A stretch of DNA of 64,000 nucleotides from Thioalkalicoccus limnaeus (GTDB taxonomy: Bacteria; Pseudomonadota; Gammaproteobacteria; Chromatiales; Chromatiaceae), in assembly GCF_041197575.1 (NCBI RefSeq), contig NZ_JBDKXB010000005.1, positions 1 through 64,000 of the forward strand, written 5' to 3'. Below, one piece after another: positions 47,194 to 56,650 of this stretch (position 1 is its first letter; each line of letters opens with the position of its first letter). Position numbers and translations under genes: made by a program. The notes beneath the pieces are model-generated. The model was not told the origin of the DNA. It saw only the letters and a program-made list of their open reading frames with translations, and searched no databases.

Positions 47194-48549
47194 ATGATGA
47201 ACGCGATGCTGGTCGCCCTTGCCGAGCGATTCGCGCCCCAAGAAAAAGCGCATGCCGATCGGTCGGCGGCTTCGGAACAAGGCCAGGGCCCTTTCGCCGA
47301 TCTGATGCGGCAGCAGGGGGCCGAGGAGTCTCTCCCACCCGGCGACGGCGGGACCGAGGGCAGCGCCTCCTACAGCGAAGAGCCGGGTCATTCGGCCAAG
47401 CCTGACCTGCGCGCGCTGGCACACGCACTCGGTCCACGCCATGACTCGCTTTCGCACGGAGGCGAACCGTCGTTCATGGGCGATCAGACGTTGACCCTCA
47501 ATGGCGGGCGCGAGCCCAGCGTCGTGCATCCTGCATCCCTCGCGGGACCTATGCCGATGGACACGCCTGAGGTCGATAGACCCTCGTTCAGCGAGCAGCG
47601 TTACGCGGTGTTTTTGCGCCAAACGTCGTTGGATGCGGATCGCGGAGATCTGGAGGGGCGCGCAGAGCGGGAGCGCAGGGTGACCGATGGGCGGACGGAG
47701 GCGGAGCACGAGGTAGCGGAGGCGTGCGCGGAGCTAGAACGCAAGGTGGTCGACGGGCGCGCGGAGGCAGAGCGCCAGGTTTCGACTGGGCGTGCGGAAG
47801 CGGTGCGGTTTGGCGAACGGGTGGCGAGGGCAGAGCGGCCTGAAGCCGATCCGGCGGGGGCGAGGCCTTCGGATCGAGTGACGATGGCTAACGCGGCCGA
47901 GGATGCGATGGGCGGGCGCGGCCAGGTCGCCACGAACGTGCCGGAGACGGAAGGCGCGGCGGCTTTGCGGATGGCGGACGTCTCGTCGTCGATGCTTCAG
48001 GCGGGTCGCGTTGCGGCTCAGGTCGGGATCGAAACCGGACGCCCCGAGGGTTTGGCGATGACGGGAATGGCATCCCTGGATGTGCCGTCGCGGCCGCTTA
48101 CCACAGGCCCAACGCCGGCCCCGCTGAGTGCGTTGACGCAGCCCGTTGCGGCCCAGGGATGGGGCGATGAATTCGGCACGCGCCTCAAGTGGCTTGTCGG
48201 TCGGCGCGAGACCATCGCCGAGCTGCGCCTTAATCCCCCGGAACTTGGTCGCTTGGAGATCCACATCAAGCAGGAGAAGGCCAAGACCAGCGTCAGTGTC
48301 ATCGTCCAGAGCGCGCAGGTCCGCGAAGCGGTGGTCGAGGCCCTGCCGCGCCTGCGAGAGATGTTCAATGAGGCCGGGCTGTCGCTCGAAAGTCTGGATG
48401 TGACCGAACGGCAGGCGGAAGGTCGCGCTGACGGGGAGCGGGAGCGCGCGCCGTCGGACGAATCGATGCCGGAGGGCCGCGATCATGGCCAACGCCCGGC
48501 GTCTCGGTCGCTGACGCCGACCGACGGCCTGATCGACACCTTCGCTTAA
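47194..48549 (+). CDS. fliK: Hook-length control protein FliK
   Basis: 451 residues. Long low-complexity N-terminal ruler region and a C-terminal Flg_hook switch domain: ETIAELRLNPPELGRLEIHI and REAVVEALPRLREMFNEAGL. Four 11-residue repeats at residues 160-203 (47671-47802), for example ERKVVDGRAEA and ERQVSTGRAEA, predict a helical coiled segment. Secreted; sets hook length and triggers the FlhB specificity switch. Starts 4 bases after fliJ. Confidence 0.93.
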   Translation: MMNAMLVALAERFAPQEKAHADRSAASEQGQGPFADLMRQQGAEESLPPGDGGTEGSASYSEEPGHSAKPDLRALAHALGPRHDSLSHGGEPSFMGDQTLTLNGGREPSVVHPASLAGPMPMDTPEVDRPSFSEQRYAVFLRQTSLDADRGDLEGRAERERRVTDGRTEAEHEVAEACAELERKVVDGRAEAERQVSTGRAEAVRFGERVARAERPEADPAGARPSDRVTMANAAEDAMGGRGQVATNVPETEGAAALRMADVSSSMLQAGRVAAQVGIETGRPEGLAMTGMASLDVPSRPLTTGPTPAPLSALTQPVAAQGWGDEFGTRLKWLVGRRETIAELRLNPPELGRLEIHIKQEKAKTSVSVIVQSAQVREAVVEALPRLREMFNEAGLSLESLDVTERQAEGRADGERERAPSDESMPEGRDHGQRPASRSLTPTDGLIDTFA

Positions 48550-48834
48550 TCGCTGGGCCCGTTTCGGTTACGAGCCATCGCTTGTTCCCGCGATGGCCGC
48601 TGCTGCGCCTGTTCCCGGTTCGGTGCGGTCCGGTCCGAGCTATGGCGCCATCCCTCTGCACAGCGCCCCTCTGGCGCACGACATCCCGTTGATCTCCCGG
48701 GGCCAAAGGCTTCGGTTACCCGGGTGGCTTGACCCGTCAAGGAATCGTCGCCAGTCCAATCTGTCGCGGGCCAAAACCTTGGCGTTCATTCATCGCACGG
48801 CCCTAATCCTCTGTTATGTCGCAAGTTAAAGCGA

Positions 48835-48850
48835 TGGCCCAAAGATTGCT
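48835..48850 (+). promoter_or_regulatory. Sigma-54 promoter of the fliL operon
   Basis: TGGCCCAAAGATTGCT, GG and GC 10 bases apart, consensus TTGCT at -12. Lies near the end of the 338-base fliK-fliL interval (48550-48887), which shows no gene. Predicts a fliLMNOP transcript. Confidence 0.75.
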
Positions 48851-48887
48851 TTCTTCAGGGTGGCGGCACGGGGGATGATTCCCGTCA

Positions 48888-49403
48888 GTGGCCACGCAGC
48901 CCAAACAGGTCAAGGGTGTTATGAAGAAGATCGTCATTCTGAGTGTGCTGGGGACGCTGCTCGTTGTCGGTAGCGTAGTGGGGACCTTGTTCGCCACCGG
49001 CAGTCTCCCTGGTCTAACGCCGTCCCCCGAGCTAACGGGCACCGAGTCTGACATCGAAGCCTCCGACGCCGTCGCGGTTCGGGCGGCCTCCGCCTATGTC
49101 CCGCTCGATCCGGCCTTTGTCGCGACCTTCGCCAACCCGTCGGTTGCGCAATTCCTCCAGGTCAGCATCGAGGTGGCCGTCGACGGAAAGAGCGCCGAAG
49201 ATGCGATCAAACGCCATGGCCCGGTCATACGCAACAGTATCGTGATGGTTCTGAGTCGTCAGTCGGCCGAGGAACTCCAGACCCCGAAAGGAAAGGAGCA
49301 ATTGCGCGCGCAGATTCGCGACGAGATCCGTGACACCCTTTCCGGCTTGACCGGAAAGTCTGGGGTTGTCGATGTGTACTTCACCAGTTTCCTGATGCAG
49401 TGA
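48888..49403 (+). CDS. fliL: Flagellar basal-body-associated protein FliL
   Basis: 171 residues. Short cytoplasmic tail, one membrane span (about 14-37), and a periplasmic stomatin-like domain with AYVPLDPAFVATFANP and LQVSIEVAV. Interacts with stators and supports torque. The GTG at 48888 gives a usual FliL tail; an ATG at 48921 with AAGGG upstream is an alternative that shortens it by 11 residues. Confidence 0.92.
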   Translation: MATQPKQVKGVMKKIVILSVLGTLLVVGSVVGTLFATGSLPGLTPSPELTGTESDIEASDAVAVRAASAYVPLDPAFVATFANPSVAQFLQVSIEVAVDGKSAEDAIKRHGPVIRNSIVMVLSRQSAEELQTPKGKEQLRAQIRDEIRDTLSGLTGKSGVVDVYFTSFLMQ

Positions 49404-49404
49404 C

Positions 49405-50484
49405 ATGATGAATAGCGACCTGCTGACCCCCGACGAGCTCGATGCCCTGCTCAACGAGGTCGATTGGGGAGGGCTCTCCGATGACGAGCCGCATCAATAC
49501 CCCCAGGGCAACGTTGTGCCCTACGATTTCTCGGTGCAGGAGCACATCTTGCGCAGCTCGATGCCGGCGCTGGAGATCGTCTACGAGAAGTTCTCGCGCC
49601 GGCTCCGCGCGACTTTGACAGGCGTGTTGCGGCGTGGCACCGCGGTGCAATTGTCGCGTGTCGAGACTCTGCGCTACTCCGACTGGCTCGCCAAGCTCCC
49701 AAGACATTGCGGGATGCATCTGGTCAAGGTTCGGCCGCTGTTGGGTACCGGCCTGTTCGTGTTGCCGTCGAATCTGGTTTATCTCTTCGTCGATAGTTAT
49801 TTCGGCGGACGGACCGAGGCGCAACACATCGCGCAGTCGCGCGAAATCACGTCGGCCGAGCTCCGGGTAACCCGGATCATTGTCGATCGCATTGCCAAGG
49901 AACTCGAGGAGGCTTGGTCACCGATCTATCGGATTGCGATCGAACATGTGGGTTGGGAGACGAACCCCTTGTTCGCCAATGTGGCGAGCCCGGGTGACCG
50001 TGTGATCGCGGCACGATTCGGCATTCGACTGGGTGAGGTCAAGGAGGAGCTGAGTTTCGCGATCCCCCATTCGATGGTCGAGCCCCTCAGGGCCCAGCTC
50101 GACAATAGTCTTTCGGGCGAACACTCGGATCAGGAACGCCGTTGGCGGGAAAACCTGGTCGAGAATCTGTTGAATGTGCCACTCGAGCTGCGCGGCACCC
50201 TGGTGGAGACTGTGATGCCAGTGCGACGGATCCTGACCATGAAGCCTGGCGATGTGATCCCGGTCGAGATCCCCGAGCGGCTGCCGGTTGATTTGGAGGG
50301 CACGACGGTGTTCACCGGGGAACTGGGAGCGGCTCGGGGACGCAATGTGGTGACCATCACCCAGGTCCTCCACCAAGAGGCTGAACCGAAAAGATCAGCG
50401 TCGGCCGCGAGCTCTCAGCAGGCCACCCCGACGGCCTGGCTTGCGACGGACAAGAACCAGGGCGGCTTCGCCGCCTGCGCCTGA
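49405..50484 (+). CDS. fliM: Flagellar motor switch protein FliM
   Basis: 359 residues. N-terminal CheY-binding-like segment LLTPDELDALLNEV, core FSRRLRATLTGVLRR and YFGGRTEAQ, and C-terminal SpoA domain (LNVPLELRGTLVETVMP). An extra tail of about 30 residues after the SpoA domain (from EPKRSASAASS) is Ser/Ala-rich. C-ring component. Starts one base after fliL. Confidence 0.95.
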   Translation: MMNSDLLTPDELDALLNEVDWGGLSDDEPHQYPQGNVVPYDFSVQEHILRSSMPALEIVYEKFSRRLRATLTGVLRRGTAVQLSRVETLRYSDWLAKLPRHCGMHLVKVRPLLGTGLFVLPSNLVYLFVDSYFGGRTEAQHIAQSREITSAELRVTRIIVDRIAKELEEAWSPIYRIAIEHVGWETNPLFANVASPGDRVIAARFGIRLGEVKEELSFAIPHSMVEPLRAQLDNSLSGEHSDQERRWRENLVENLLNVPLELRGTLVETVMPVRRILTMKPGDVIPVEIPERLPVDLEGTTVFTGELGAARGRNVVTITQVLHQEAEPKRSASAASSQQATPTAWLATDKNQGGFAACA

Positions 50485-50513
50485 ATCTGCACTCACCATC
50501 CTGGAGACCCGAG

Positions 50514-50891
50514 ATGCACTCGATCGACACATCAGATCGCCCCGATGCCGACGCGCGTCTTTCCGATGACAACCCCGCGCCAAAGGTCGACACCACCGCG
50601 CTCGGAGCCAAGGCGGCATCGCCCGGTGCGAACCTGGACGTCGTTCTGGATATCCCAGTGACGGTGTCGATGGAGGTAGGGCGCCGGCGGATGACGATCC
50701 GCGACCTGCTCAAACTCAGTCATGGCTCGGTTCTGGAATTGGATCGGGATGCCGGTATGCCAATGGATGTGCTGGTCAACGGAACCTTGATCGCCGAAGG
50801 CGAGGTTGTCGTCGTGAATGACCGCTTTGGAATCCGCTTGACCGACGTGGTGAGCATGCGCGAGCGGGTCAAGCGGCTCAGCACTGGCTGA
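50514..50891 (+). CDS. fliN: Flagellar motor switch protein FliN
   Basis: 125 residues. The C-terminal SpoA domain is clear: LDIPVTVSMEVGRRRMTIRDLLKLS-like start, DVLVNGTLIAEGEVVVVNDRFGIRLTDVV. The N-terminal 45 residues are disordered. Forms the base of the C ring with FliM. Its stop overlaps the fliO ATG (TGATG). Confidence 0.95.
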   Translation: MHSIDTSDRPDADARLSDDNPAPKVDTTALGAKAASPGANLDVVLDIPVTVSMEVGRRRMTIRDLLKLSHGSVLELDRDAGMPMDVLVNGTLIAEGEVVVVNDRFGIRLTDVVSMRERVKRLSTG

Positions 50892-51334
50892 TGGACGGAC
50901 CTGGAATGCGAATCTGGTCACATCTGAGCCGCTTTCCGCGGAGGTGGGGCGCCGTTTTGGCCTACCCCGCCACCATGCCAGCCTGGGCGGTCGGCTCGGA
51001 TGCCGGGACCGGGTCGGTGCAGCCGCTCCCCGCCGTCGAGATGATGGGTCAAGTCACGCTCGTGTTGATGTTGGTCGTGGCTATCCTTTTGGTTCTGGCT
51101 TGGGTCGTGCGCCGACTCCAAGGACTCCAGGCCGGCGGTGCACTGAACCCCCGGGTGCTGGGGGTGTTGAGCATCGGCGTTCGTGAGCGGATCCTGCTGG
51201 TGGAGGCGGGGGGCAAACGGCTGTTGGTCGGGGCCTCGCCGGGTGGGTTGCGGACGCTGCTGGTGTTCGATGACGACGAGCAGGCGAAGTCGGTCGGGGC
51301 CGACAAGGGTTTTTCGCTGCGTGGATTCTCGTAA
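50891..51334 (+). CDS. fliO: Flagellar biosynthesis protein FliO
   Basis: 147 residues. One membrane segment (about 54-72, VTLVLMLVVAILLVLAWVV) followed by a small FliO domain with VLSIGVRERILLVEAGGKRLLVGASPGG. Helps assemble the FliP ring. Position between fliN and fliP confirms the call despite low sequence conservation in this family. Confidence 0.9.
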   Translation: MDGPGMRIWSHLSRFPRRWGAVLAYPATMPAWAVGSDAGTGSVQPLPAVEMMGQVTLVLMLVVAILLVLAWVVRRLQGLQAGGALNPRVLGVLSIGVRERILLVEAGGKRLLVGASPGGLRTLLVFDDDEQAKSVGADKGFSLRGFS

Positions 51335-51352
51335 GCTGACCGAGAGGGCAGG

Positions 51353-52099
51353 ATGATGATGGCTTCCCGGGTGGCGATCCTGTTGGCATCGGCGCTGTTG
51401 GTGGTAACGCCGGCGAGTGCCGATACGGGGCTGCACTTCGTCCAGATGACGGCCACGGCCGATGGCGGGGCGTCCTATAGCGTGAGCCTACAGGTCTTGA
51501 TCGCAATGACCATGCTCACGTTGTTGCCGGCCTTGCTGCTGGCAATGACATCCTTCACCCGGATCATCATCGTGCTCGCGATTCTGCGCCAGGCCATTGG
51601 CACCATGCAGACGCCGCCGAACCCGGTGCTGATCGGACTGGCGCTGTTCTTGACGCTGTTCGTGATGTCCCCGGTGTTCGATCGCATCAATCAGGAGGCG
51701 GTACAGCCGTACCTCGCGGAGGCGGTGTCCGCCGAACAGGCGATCGAACGTGCCGGGGATCCATTGCGCGAGTTCATGCTGCCGCATACCCGGGAACAGG
51801 ACCTGGCTTTGTTCGCCGGATTGGCCGGGCTCGACGAGTTCGAGTCCCCGGACGATGTGCCTTTCTCGCTGCTCGTGCCGGCCTTTCTGACCAGCGAACT
51901 CAAGACCGCGTTTCAAATCGGTTTCCTGATCTTTCTGCCGTTCTTGATAATCGATCTCGTGGTGGCGGCGGTCCTGATGTCGATGGGCATGATGATGCTA
52001 TCGCCGATGATCATCTCGTTACCCTTCAAGCTCATGCTGTTCGTTCTGATCGATGGCTGGGCCTTGGTCATCGGCACGTTGGCGCAGACCTTCGCCTAG
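51353..52099 (+). CDS. fliP: Flagellar export gate protein FliP
   Basis: 248 residues. Cleavable signal peptide, then the FliP signatures ALLLAMTSFTRIIIVLAILRQA, IGTMQTPPNPVLIGLALFLT and the C-terminal MGMMMLSPMIISLPFKLMLF. Core of the FliPQR export gate. 18 bases after fliO. The 161-base gap to fliQ is wider than usual and contains two copies of GGTTCGCGGA. Confidence 0.96.
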   Translation: MMMASRVAILLASALLVVTPASADTGLHFVQMTATADGGASYSVSLQVLIAMTMLTLLPALLLAMTSFTRIIIVLAILRQAIGTMQTPPNPVLIGLALFLTLFVMSPVFDRINQEAVQPYLAEAVSAEQAIERAGDPLREFMLPHTREQDLALFAGLAGLDEFESPDDVPFSLLVPAFLTSELKTAFQIGFLIFLPFLIIDLVVAAVLMSMGMMMLSPMIISLPFKLMLFVLIDGWALVIGTLAQTFA

Positions 52100-52260
52100 G
52101 CCCATGCGGGTTCGCGGAGTTCATAACGGGGAGCGACACCGGTTGGTTCGCGGAGGTTGAATCAACCCTCTGTTCGGAGCGAGACCTCGGGGGCCGACCC
52201 TAGCGGGCCGGCACACGACGCACCCATCATCGCAACGCCAGGAAGTCAACCGAGGGGACC

Positions 52261-52530
52261 ATGTCACCGGAACTCGTCATTACGATAGGCAAACAGGCCC
52301 TTATCGTAACCGTGCTGCTGTCTGCGCCCTTGTTGCTCGCAGCCTTGGCCCTGGGGCTGATCGTCAGCTTGTTCCAGGCCGCAACCCAGATCAACGAGAT
52401 GACCCTGACCTTCATCCCGAAGCTCGTGGGGCTGGTGCTCGTGCTCTTTCTTGCCGGCCCCTGGATGTTGTCTACGATCACGGGCTTCGCCAGACGCCTG
52501 TTCGAGTCGATCCCTAACCTGCTCGGTTAA
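52261..52530 (+). CDS. fliQ: Flagellar export gate protein FliQ
   Basis: 89 residues with two hydrophobic hairpin helices. SLFQAATQINEMTLTFIPKLVGL is diagnostic of FliQ. Stop is 2 bases before the fliR ATG. Confidence 0.96.
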   Translation: MSPELVITIGKQALIVTVLLSAPLLLAALALGLIVSLFQAATQINEMTLTFIPKLVGLVLVLFLAGPWMLSTITGFARRLFESIPNLLG

Positions 52531-52532
52531 CG

Positions 52533-53306
52533 ATGACGATCGACTTGCAGCCACTGTCGATCTGGGTCCTGGGTTTTCTGTGGCCCTTCTTCCGCGTTGC
52601 GGCGATGCTTCTCGCGACGCCGATTGTCGGTGGTCGGACCTTACCCGCGCGGGTGCGCTTGGTCTTGGCGCTGGCGCTGACCTGGGCCGTGCTGCCGCTG
52701 GTCGGTCCGGTTCCGCCGATCGATCCGCTGAGTGTCCCTGGGGCCTTGGTGGTTCTCAACCAGATCCTGATCGGTGCTGCAATGGGTTTGATCCTGCAGG
52801 TGGCCTTCGCGGTGCTCATGGTCAGCGGGCAGATGATCGGGACCAGCATGGGATTGGGTTTCGCCGCGGTCGCGGATCCCCAAAACGGGGTCCAGGTGCC
52901 GGCGATCGGCCACTTCTATTATCTGCTGGGGGTGCTGGTCTTCTTCGCTGTCGATGGTCATCTGATCCTGATCAGAATTCTTGCCGAGAGCTTCGTCACG
53001 CTGCCGGTCGGCGCCCAGGGGCTCGCACCAGACGTGTTCATCGCGCTGGCGCTGTGGGGCGGGCTGATGTTCAGCGAGGCGATGCGTCTCGCCCTTCCCG
53101 TCGTGTCGGTCATCCTGCTGACGAACCTGGCCCTGGGGGTCGCGACGCGCGCGGCGCCCCAGCTCAATGTCTTCGCGCATGGCTTCGCGTTGATGCTGTT
53201 GCTCGGGTTCAGCGCCATGTTGATGACCCTCGGCAATCTGAGTCCGCTGTTCTCGGCGGTACTCCATCGGGCCTTTTCGCTGGTTCAAGTCGCGGTCGGT
53301 GCTTGA
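52533..53306 (+). CDS. fliR: Flagellar export gate protein FliR
   Basis: 257 residues with about six membrane segments. FFRVAAMLLATPIVGGRTLPARVRLVLALAL and GLGFAAVADPQNGVQVPAIG match FliR. Completes the FliP5-Q4-R1 gate. AA separates it from fliQ; flhB follows after 9 bases. Confidence 0.95.
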   Translation: MTIDLQPLSIWVLGFLWPFFRVAAMLLATPIVGGRTLPARVRLVLALALTWAVLPLVGPVPPIDPLSVPGALVVLNQILIGAAMGLILQVAFAVLMVSGQMIGTSMGLGFAAVADPQNGVQVPAIGHFYYLLGVLVFFAVDGHLILIRILAESFVTLPVGAQGLAPDVFIALALWGGLMFSEAMRLALPVVSVILLTNLALGVATRAAPQLNVFAHGFALMLLLGFSAMLMTLGNLSPLFSAVLHRAFSLVQVAVGA

Positions 53307-53315
53307 GGCGACAGC

Positions 53316-54434
53316 GTGGACAAGAAACCCGCCCAAGAACGGACCGAACAACCGACCCCGAAACGGCTGCTCGACGCCAAGAAGAAGGGGCAGGTCCCGC
53401 GTTCACGCGAGTTGAACACGGCGATGATATTGACGGTTGGGGCCTTGATCCTCTTCGTGCTCGGGCCGACGCTGGGAAAGGGTCTGTCGGAGGTCATGGC
53501 GGAGGCGTTGGTTCTGCATGCGGAGGACCTGGACAGCCCGATGGCGATGGTCGACCGTCTGGCGCGGGTCGTCCAACAGACGCTGGTCCTGTTCGCACCT
53601 TTCGGATTGGCGATGGTTATCACGGCGCTGATCTCACCGGCCCTGCTCGGCGGCTGGGCGGTCAGCGCGCAGTCGTTGCAGCCGAAGTTGGAACGACTCG
53701 ACCCGATCAAGGGTTTGGGGCGGATGGTTTCAGCCCGGGCCCTGGTCGAGTTCGTCAAGGCCATTGCCAAGCTGGTTCTCGTTGCCGGTGTCGGGGGGGG
53801 GTACATCTGGGCCCACCGGAGCGAGATCCTAGCTCCTCCGAAGGCGACGGTGATGCTGGACATTATCGGCGCTTTTCAGCTGTTTGGCGTTCTGCTGATC
53901 CTGTTGGCCGCGGCCACCTTCTTGATTGCCTTTATCGACGTCCCGTTTCAGCTGTGGGATCACACCAAGAAGCTGCGCATGACCCGCCAGGAGGTTCGCG
54001 ACGAACTCAAGGAGACCGAGGGTCGGCCCGAGGTCAAGTCTCGGATCCGCCAGCTACAGCGGGAGTTCGCGCGGCGTCGCATGATGGAGGAAGTGCCCAC
54101 TGCCGATGTCGTGGTGACCAATCCAACCCATGTCGCCGTCGCGCTGCGCTATGACGCCCTCAAATCGGGAGCGCCGCGGGTCGTCGCCAAGGGCGCCGAT
54201 CTCGTAGCGGGTCGGGTCCGCGCCCTGGCGGAAATCCATGGGGTCGAGATCATCGAGGCACCCCCTCTCGCTCGTGCCCTCTACCACCAAGTCAAGCTCG
54301 GGCAGGAGATCCCGGCCTCTCTGTACTTGGCGGTCGCCCAGTTGCTCGCCTATGTCTTCCAGTTGCGCGCCGCGCGCAAGGCCGGGACGCGCCAGCCGGA
54401 GCGACCGCGCGACCTCCCGGTACCCGATCAGTAG
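53316..54434 (+). CDS. flhB: Flagellar export specificity switch FlhB
   Basis: 372 residues. N-terminal ERTEQPTPKRLLDAKKKGQVPRS, four membrane segments, and the cytoplasmic domain with the autocleavage site NPTH at residues 269-272, the same numbering as in Salmonella FlhB. Cleavage switches export from hook to filament substrates when FliK is secreted. The start is GTG at 53316. Confidence 0.96.
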   Translation: MDKKPAQERTEQPTPKRLLDAKKKGQVPRSRELNTAMILTVGALILFVLGPTLGKGLSEVMAEALVLHAEDLDSPMAMVDRLARVVQQTLVLFAPFGLAMVITALISPALLGGWAVSAQSLQPKLERLDPIKGLGRMVSARALVEFVKAIAKLVLVAGVGGGYIWAHRSEILAPPKATVMLDIIGAFQLFGVLLILLAAATFLIAFIDVPFQLWDHTKKLRMTRQEVRDELKETEGRPEVKSRIRQLQREFARRRMMEEVPTADVVVTNPTHVAVALRYDALKSGAPRVVAKGADLVAGRVRALAEIHGVEIIEAPPLARALYHQVKLGQEIPASLYLAVAQLLAYVFQLRAARKAGTRQPERPRDLPVPDQ

Positions 54435-54523
54435 GCTGGCTGCACGCCTTGAAACCTGCCCGGTCTCGGACGCCGAGACGATGAACCCGACGATCTCGTC
54501 CCTTTGCCAACGAGAAGGCACCC

Positions 54524-56599
54524 ATGAGCAGCCAGTCTTTCGTTTCCAGACTCCCGCATGGCTTGAAAGGGGCCGTTTGGGCGCCGGCCATGGTCATCAC
54601 CTTGCTGCTGATGATGGTGATTCCGCTCCCGCCGATCGCGCTGGACCTGCTCTTCACCTTCAACATCGCCCTATCGGTCATCATCCTGATGGTGACCGTT
54701 TATGCGATGCGTCCACTGGATGTAACGGTCTTCCCGACCATCCTACTGTTGGCGACTCTGTTTCGATTGGCGTTGAACATCGCCTCGACCAGGGTGGTCC
54801 TGATGAAGGGTCATGAGGGCACCGACGCCGCTGGCAAGGTGATTCAGTCGTTTGGCGAGTTTGTCGTCGGTGGCAGCTACGCGATCGGTCTCGTGGTGTT
54901 CATCATCTTCATCGTCATCAACTTCGTCGTCGTCACAAAGGGGGCTGGGCGGGTCTCGGAGGTGAATGCTCGCTTCACCCTCGACGCGATGCCGGGCAAG
55001 CAGATGGCGATCGATGCCGACCTCAACGCCGGGATGATCGACCAGGAACAGGCCCGTAGTCGCCGCGAGCACATCCAGCAGGAAGCGAACTTCTACGGGG
55101 CGATGGACGGTGCCAGCAAGTTCGTCCGTGGTGACGCGGTGGCCGGGATCATCATTCTGCTCGTCAACATCGCGGGTGGATTGGCGGTAGGCATTTTGCA
55201 GTACGGCTTGTCAGCCGGCGAGGCGATGCGAATCTACACCTTGCTGACCATTGGTGACGGGCTGGTGGCGCAGATCCCGGCTTTGCTCCTGTCCACAGCC
55301 GCGGCCATCCTCGTCACGCGCGTTGCGAGCACGCAAGCCATGGGTCGGCAAATCCTCACCCAATTGTTCGGTTCGCCGCGAGCCTTGGGGGCCACGGCCG
55401 GTGTCATTGGCCTGCTCGGTGTGATTCCCGGCATGCCGAACCTACCCTTTCTGATGCTGGCCACCGTGATCGGCTTGGCGGCGTGGTTCGTGTATCGCCG
55501 TGATGCTGCCGCATCGGCGGCGCCGAACCAAACGGAGGACTCGGCCCCCGCGGCGGCCCCGACAGAGATCTCTTGGGAGGATGTGCAGCCGGTCGACCTC
55601 ATTGGTCTCGAGCTTGGCTATCGTCTGATCCCCTTGGTCGATCGGGCGCAGGGTGGCGAGTTGATGGGACGGGTCAAGGGGATTCGCAAGAAGCTATCCC
55701 AGGAGCTCGGGTTCCTGATCGCGCCAGTGCATATCCGCGACAATCTCGATTTGGCGCCCAGCGTCTATCGTATCTCGGTCCTTGGGGTGCCACTTGGGGA
55801 GGCACAGATCGAGCCCGACCTCGAGTTGGCCATCAATCCGGGCCAAGTCTTTGGGGATGTGCCGGGCATTGCGTGCAAGGATCCGGCCTTTGGTCTCGAT
55901 GCGGTCTGGATCGCCCCGGCGCTGCGGGATCAAGCCCAGACACTGGGCTACACGGTCGTCGATGGGAGCACGGTGATCGCGACGCATCTGAGCAAACTCG
56001 TCCAGGAGCATGCCAGCGAACTCTTCGGTCACGAAGAGGCGCATCAGCTTCTGAATCTGCTTGCTCGTCAGGCGCCGAAGCTGGTTGAGGATTTGGTGCC
56101 GAAGACCGTCCCCTTGTCGGCAATCGTCAAGGTCCTCCAGAACCTGCTCGCGGAAGGCGTGCCGATCCGGGACATGCGCAGTATCGCGGAATCTCTGGCG
56201 GAACATGGCACCAAGAGTCAAGATCCCGTCTTTCTGACCGGTGTCGTCCGCGCCGCGCTAGGTCGATCGATTGTGCAGCACATCAATGGGTTAAGCCAGG
56301 AGCTGGAGGTGATGACGCTTAATCCAGATTTGGAACACATATTGCAGCAGTCTCTTCAGAAGGGCGAGGACGGAGGTCTCGGGATGGAGCCTGGTCTCGC
56401 TCAGCGGCTCCTCGAGAATCTGAGAAAGATCGCGGAGAAGCATGAAGTGATGGGGCAGCCAAGCGTGTTGGTGGTTTCGCCGGCGCTACGGTTCTGGTTG
56501 GCCAGGTGGTTGCGGCCCAGCGTCCGATCGCTGCATGTGCTGGGCGTCAATGAGATCCCGGATAACAAGCGGGTTCGCATTATTGCGTCGATCGGTTAA
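54524..56599 (+). CDS. flhA: Flagellar export gate protein FlhA
   Basis: 691 residues. Eight predicted membrane segments in the first half, the FHIPEP-family block VTVFPTILLLATLFRLALNIASTR, and the conserved RVSEVNARFTLDAMPGKQMAIDADL. The cytoplasmic domain forms the substrate-docking ring. 89 bases after flhB; no convincing promoter with full -24/-12 consensus was found in that gap. Confidence 0.97.
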   Translation: MSSQSFVSRLPHGLKGAVWAPAMVITLLLMMVIPLPPIALDLLFTFNIALSVIILMVTVYAMRPLDVTVFPTILLLATLFRLALNIASTRVVLMKGHEGTDAAGKVIQSFGEFVVGGSYAIGLVVFIIFIVINFVVVTKGAGRVSEVNARFTLDAMPGKQMAIDADLNAGMIDQEQARSRREHIQQEANFYGAMDGASKFVRGDAVAGIIILLVNIAGGLAVGILQYGLSAGEAMRIYTLLTIGDGLVAQIPALLLSTAAAILVTRVASTQAMGRQILTQLFGSPRALGATAGVIGLLGVIPGMPNLPFLMLATVIGLAAWFVYRRDAAASAAPNQTEDSAPAAAPTEISWEDVQPVDLIGLELGYRLIPLVDRAQGGELMGRVKGIRKKLSQELGFLIAPVHIRDNLDLAPSVYRISVLGVPLGEAQIEPDLELAINPGQVFGDVPGIACKDPAFGLDAVWIAPALRDQAQTLGYTVVDGSTVIATHLSKLVQEHASELFGHEEAHQLLNLLARQAPKLVEDLVPKTVPLSAIVKVLQNLLAEGVPIRDMRSIAESLAEHGTKSQDPVFLTGVVRAALGRSIVQHINGLSQELEVMTLNPDLEHILQQSLQKGEDGGLGMEPGLAQRLLENLRKIAEKHEVMGQPSVLVVSPALRFWLARWLRPSVRSLHVLGVNEIPDNKRVRIIASIG

Positions 56600-56650
56600 G
56601 CGGGTGGGTAGGAGCCTGGGTGCCGTTCGGCTGAACGAGGTGTGGTCCAG

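Noticed and set aside
54434..54450. GG-N10-GC pattern in the flhB-flhA gap as a sigma-54 promoter
   Set aside because: Spacing fits but the -12 element is ACGCC rather than TTGCA/T, too weak to list.
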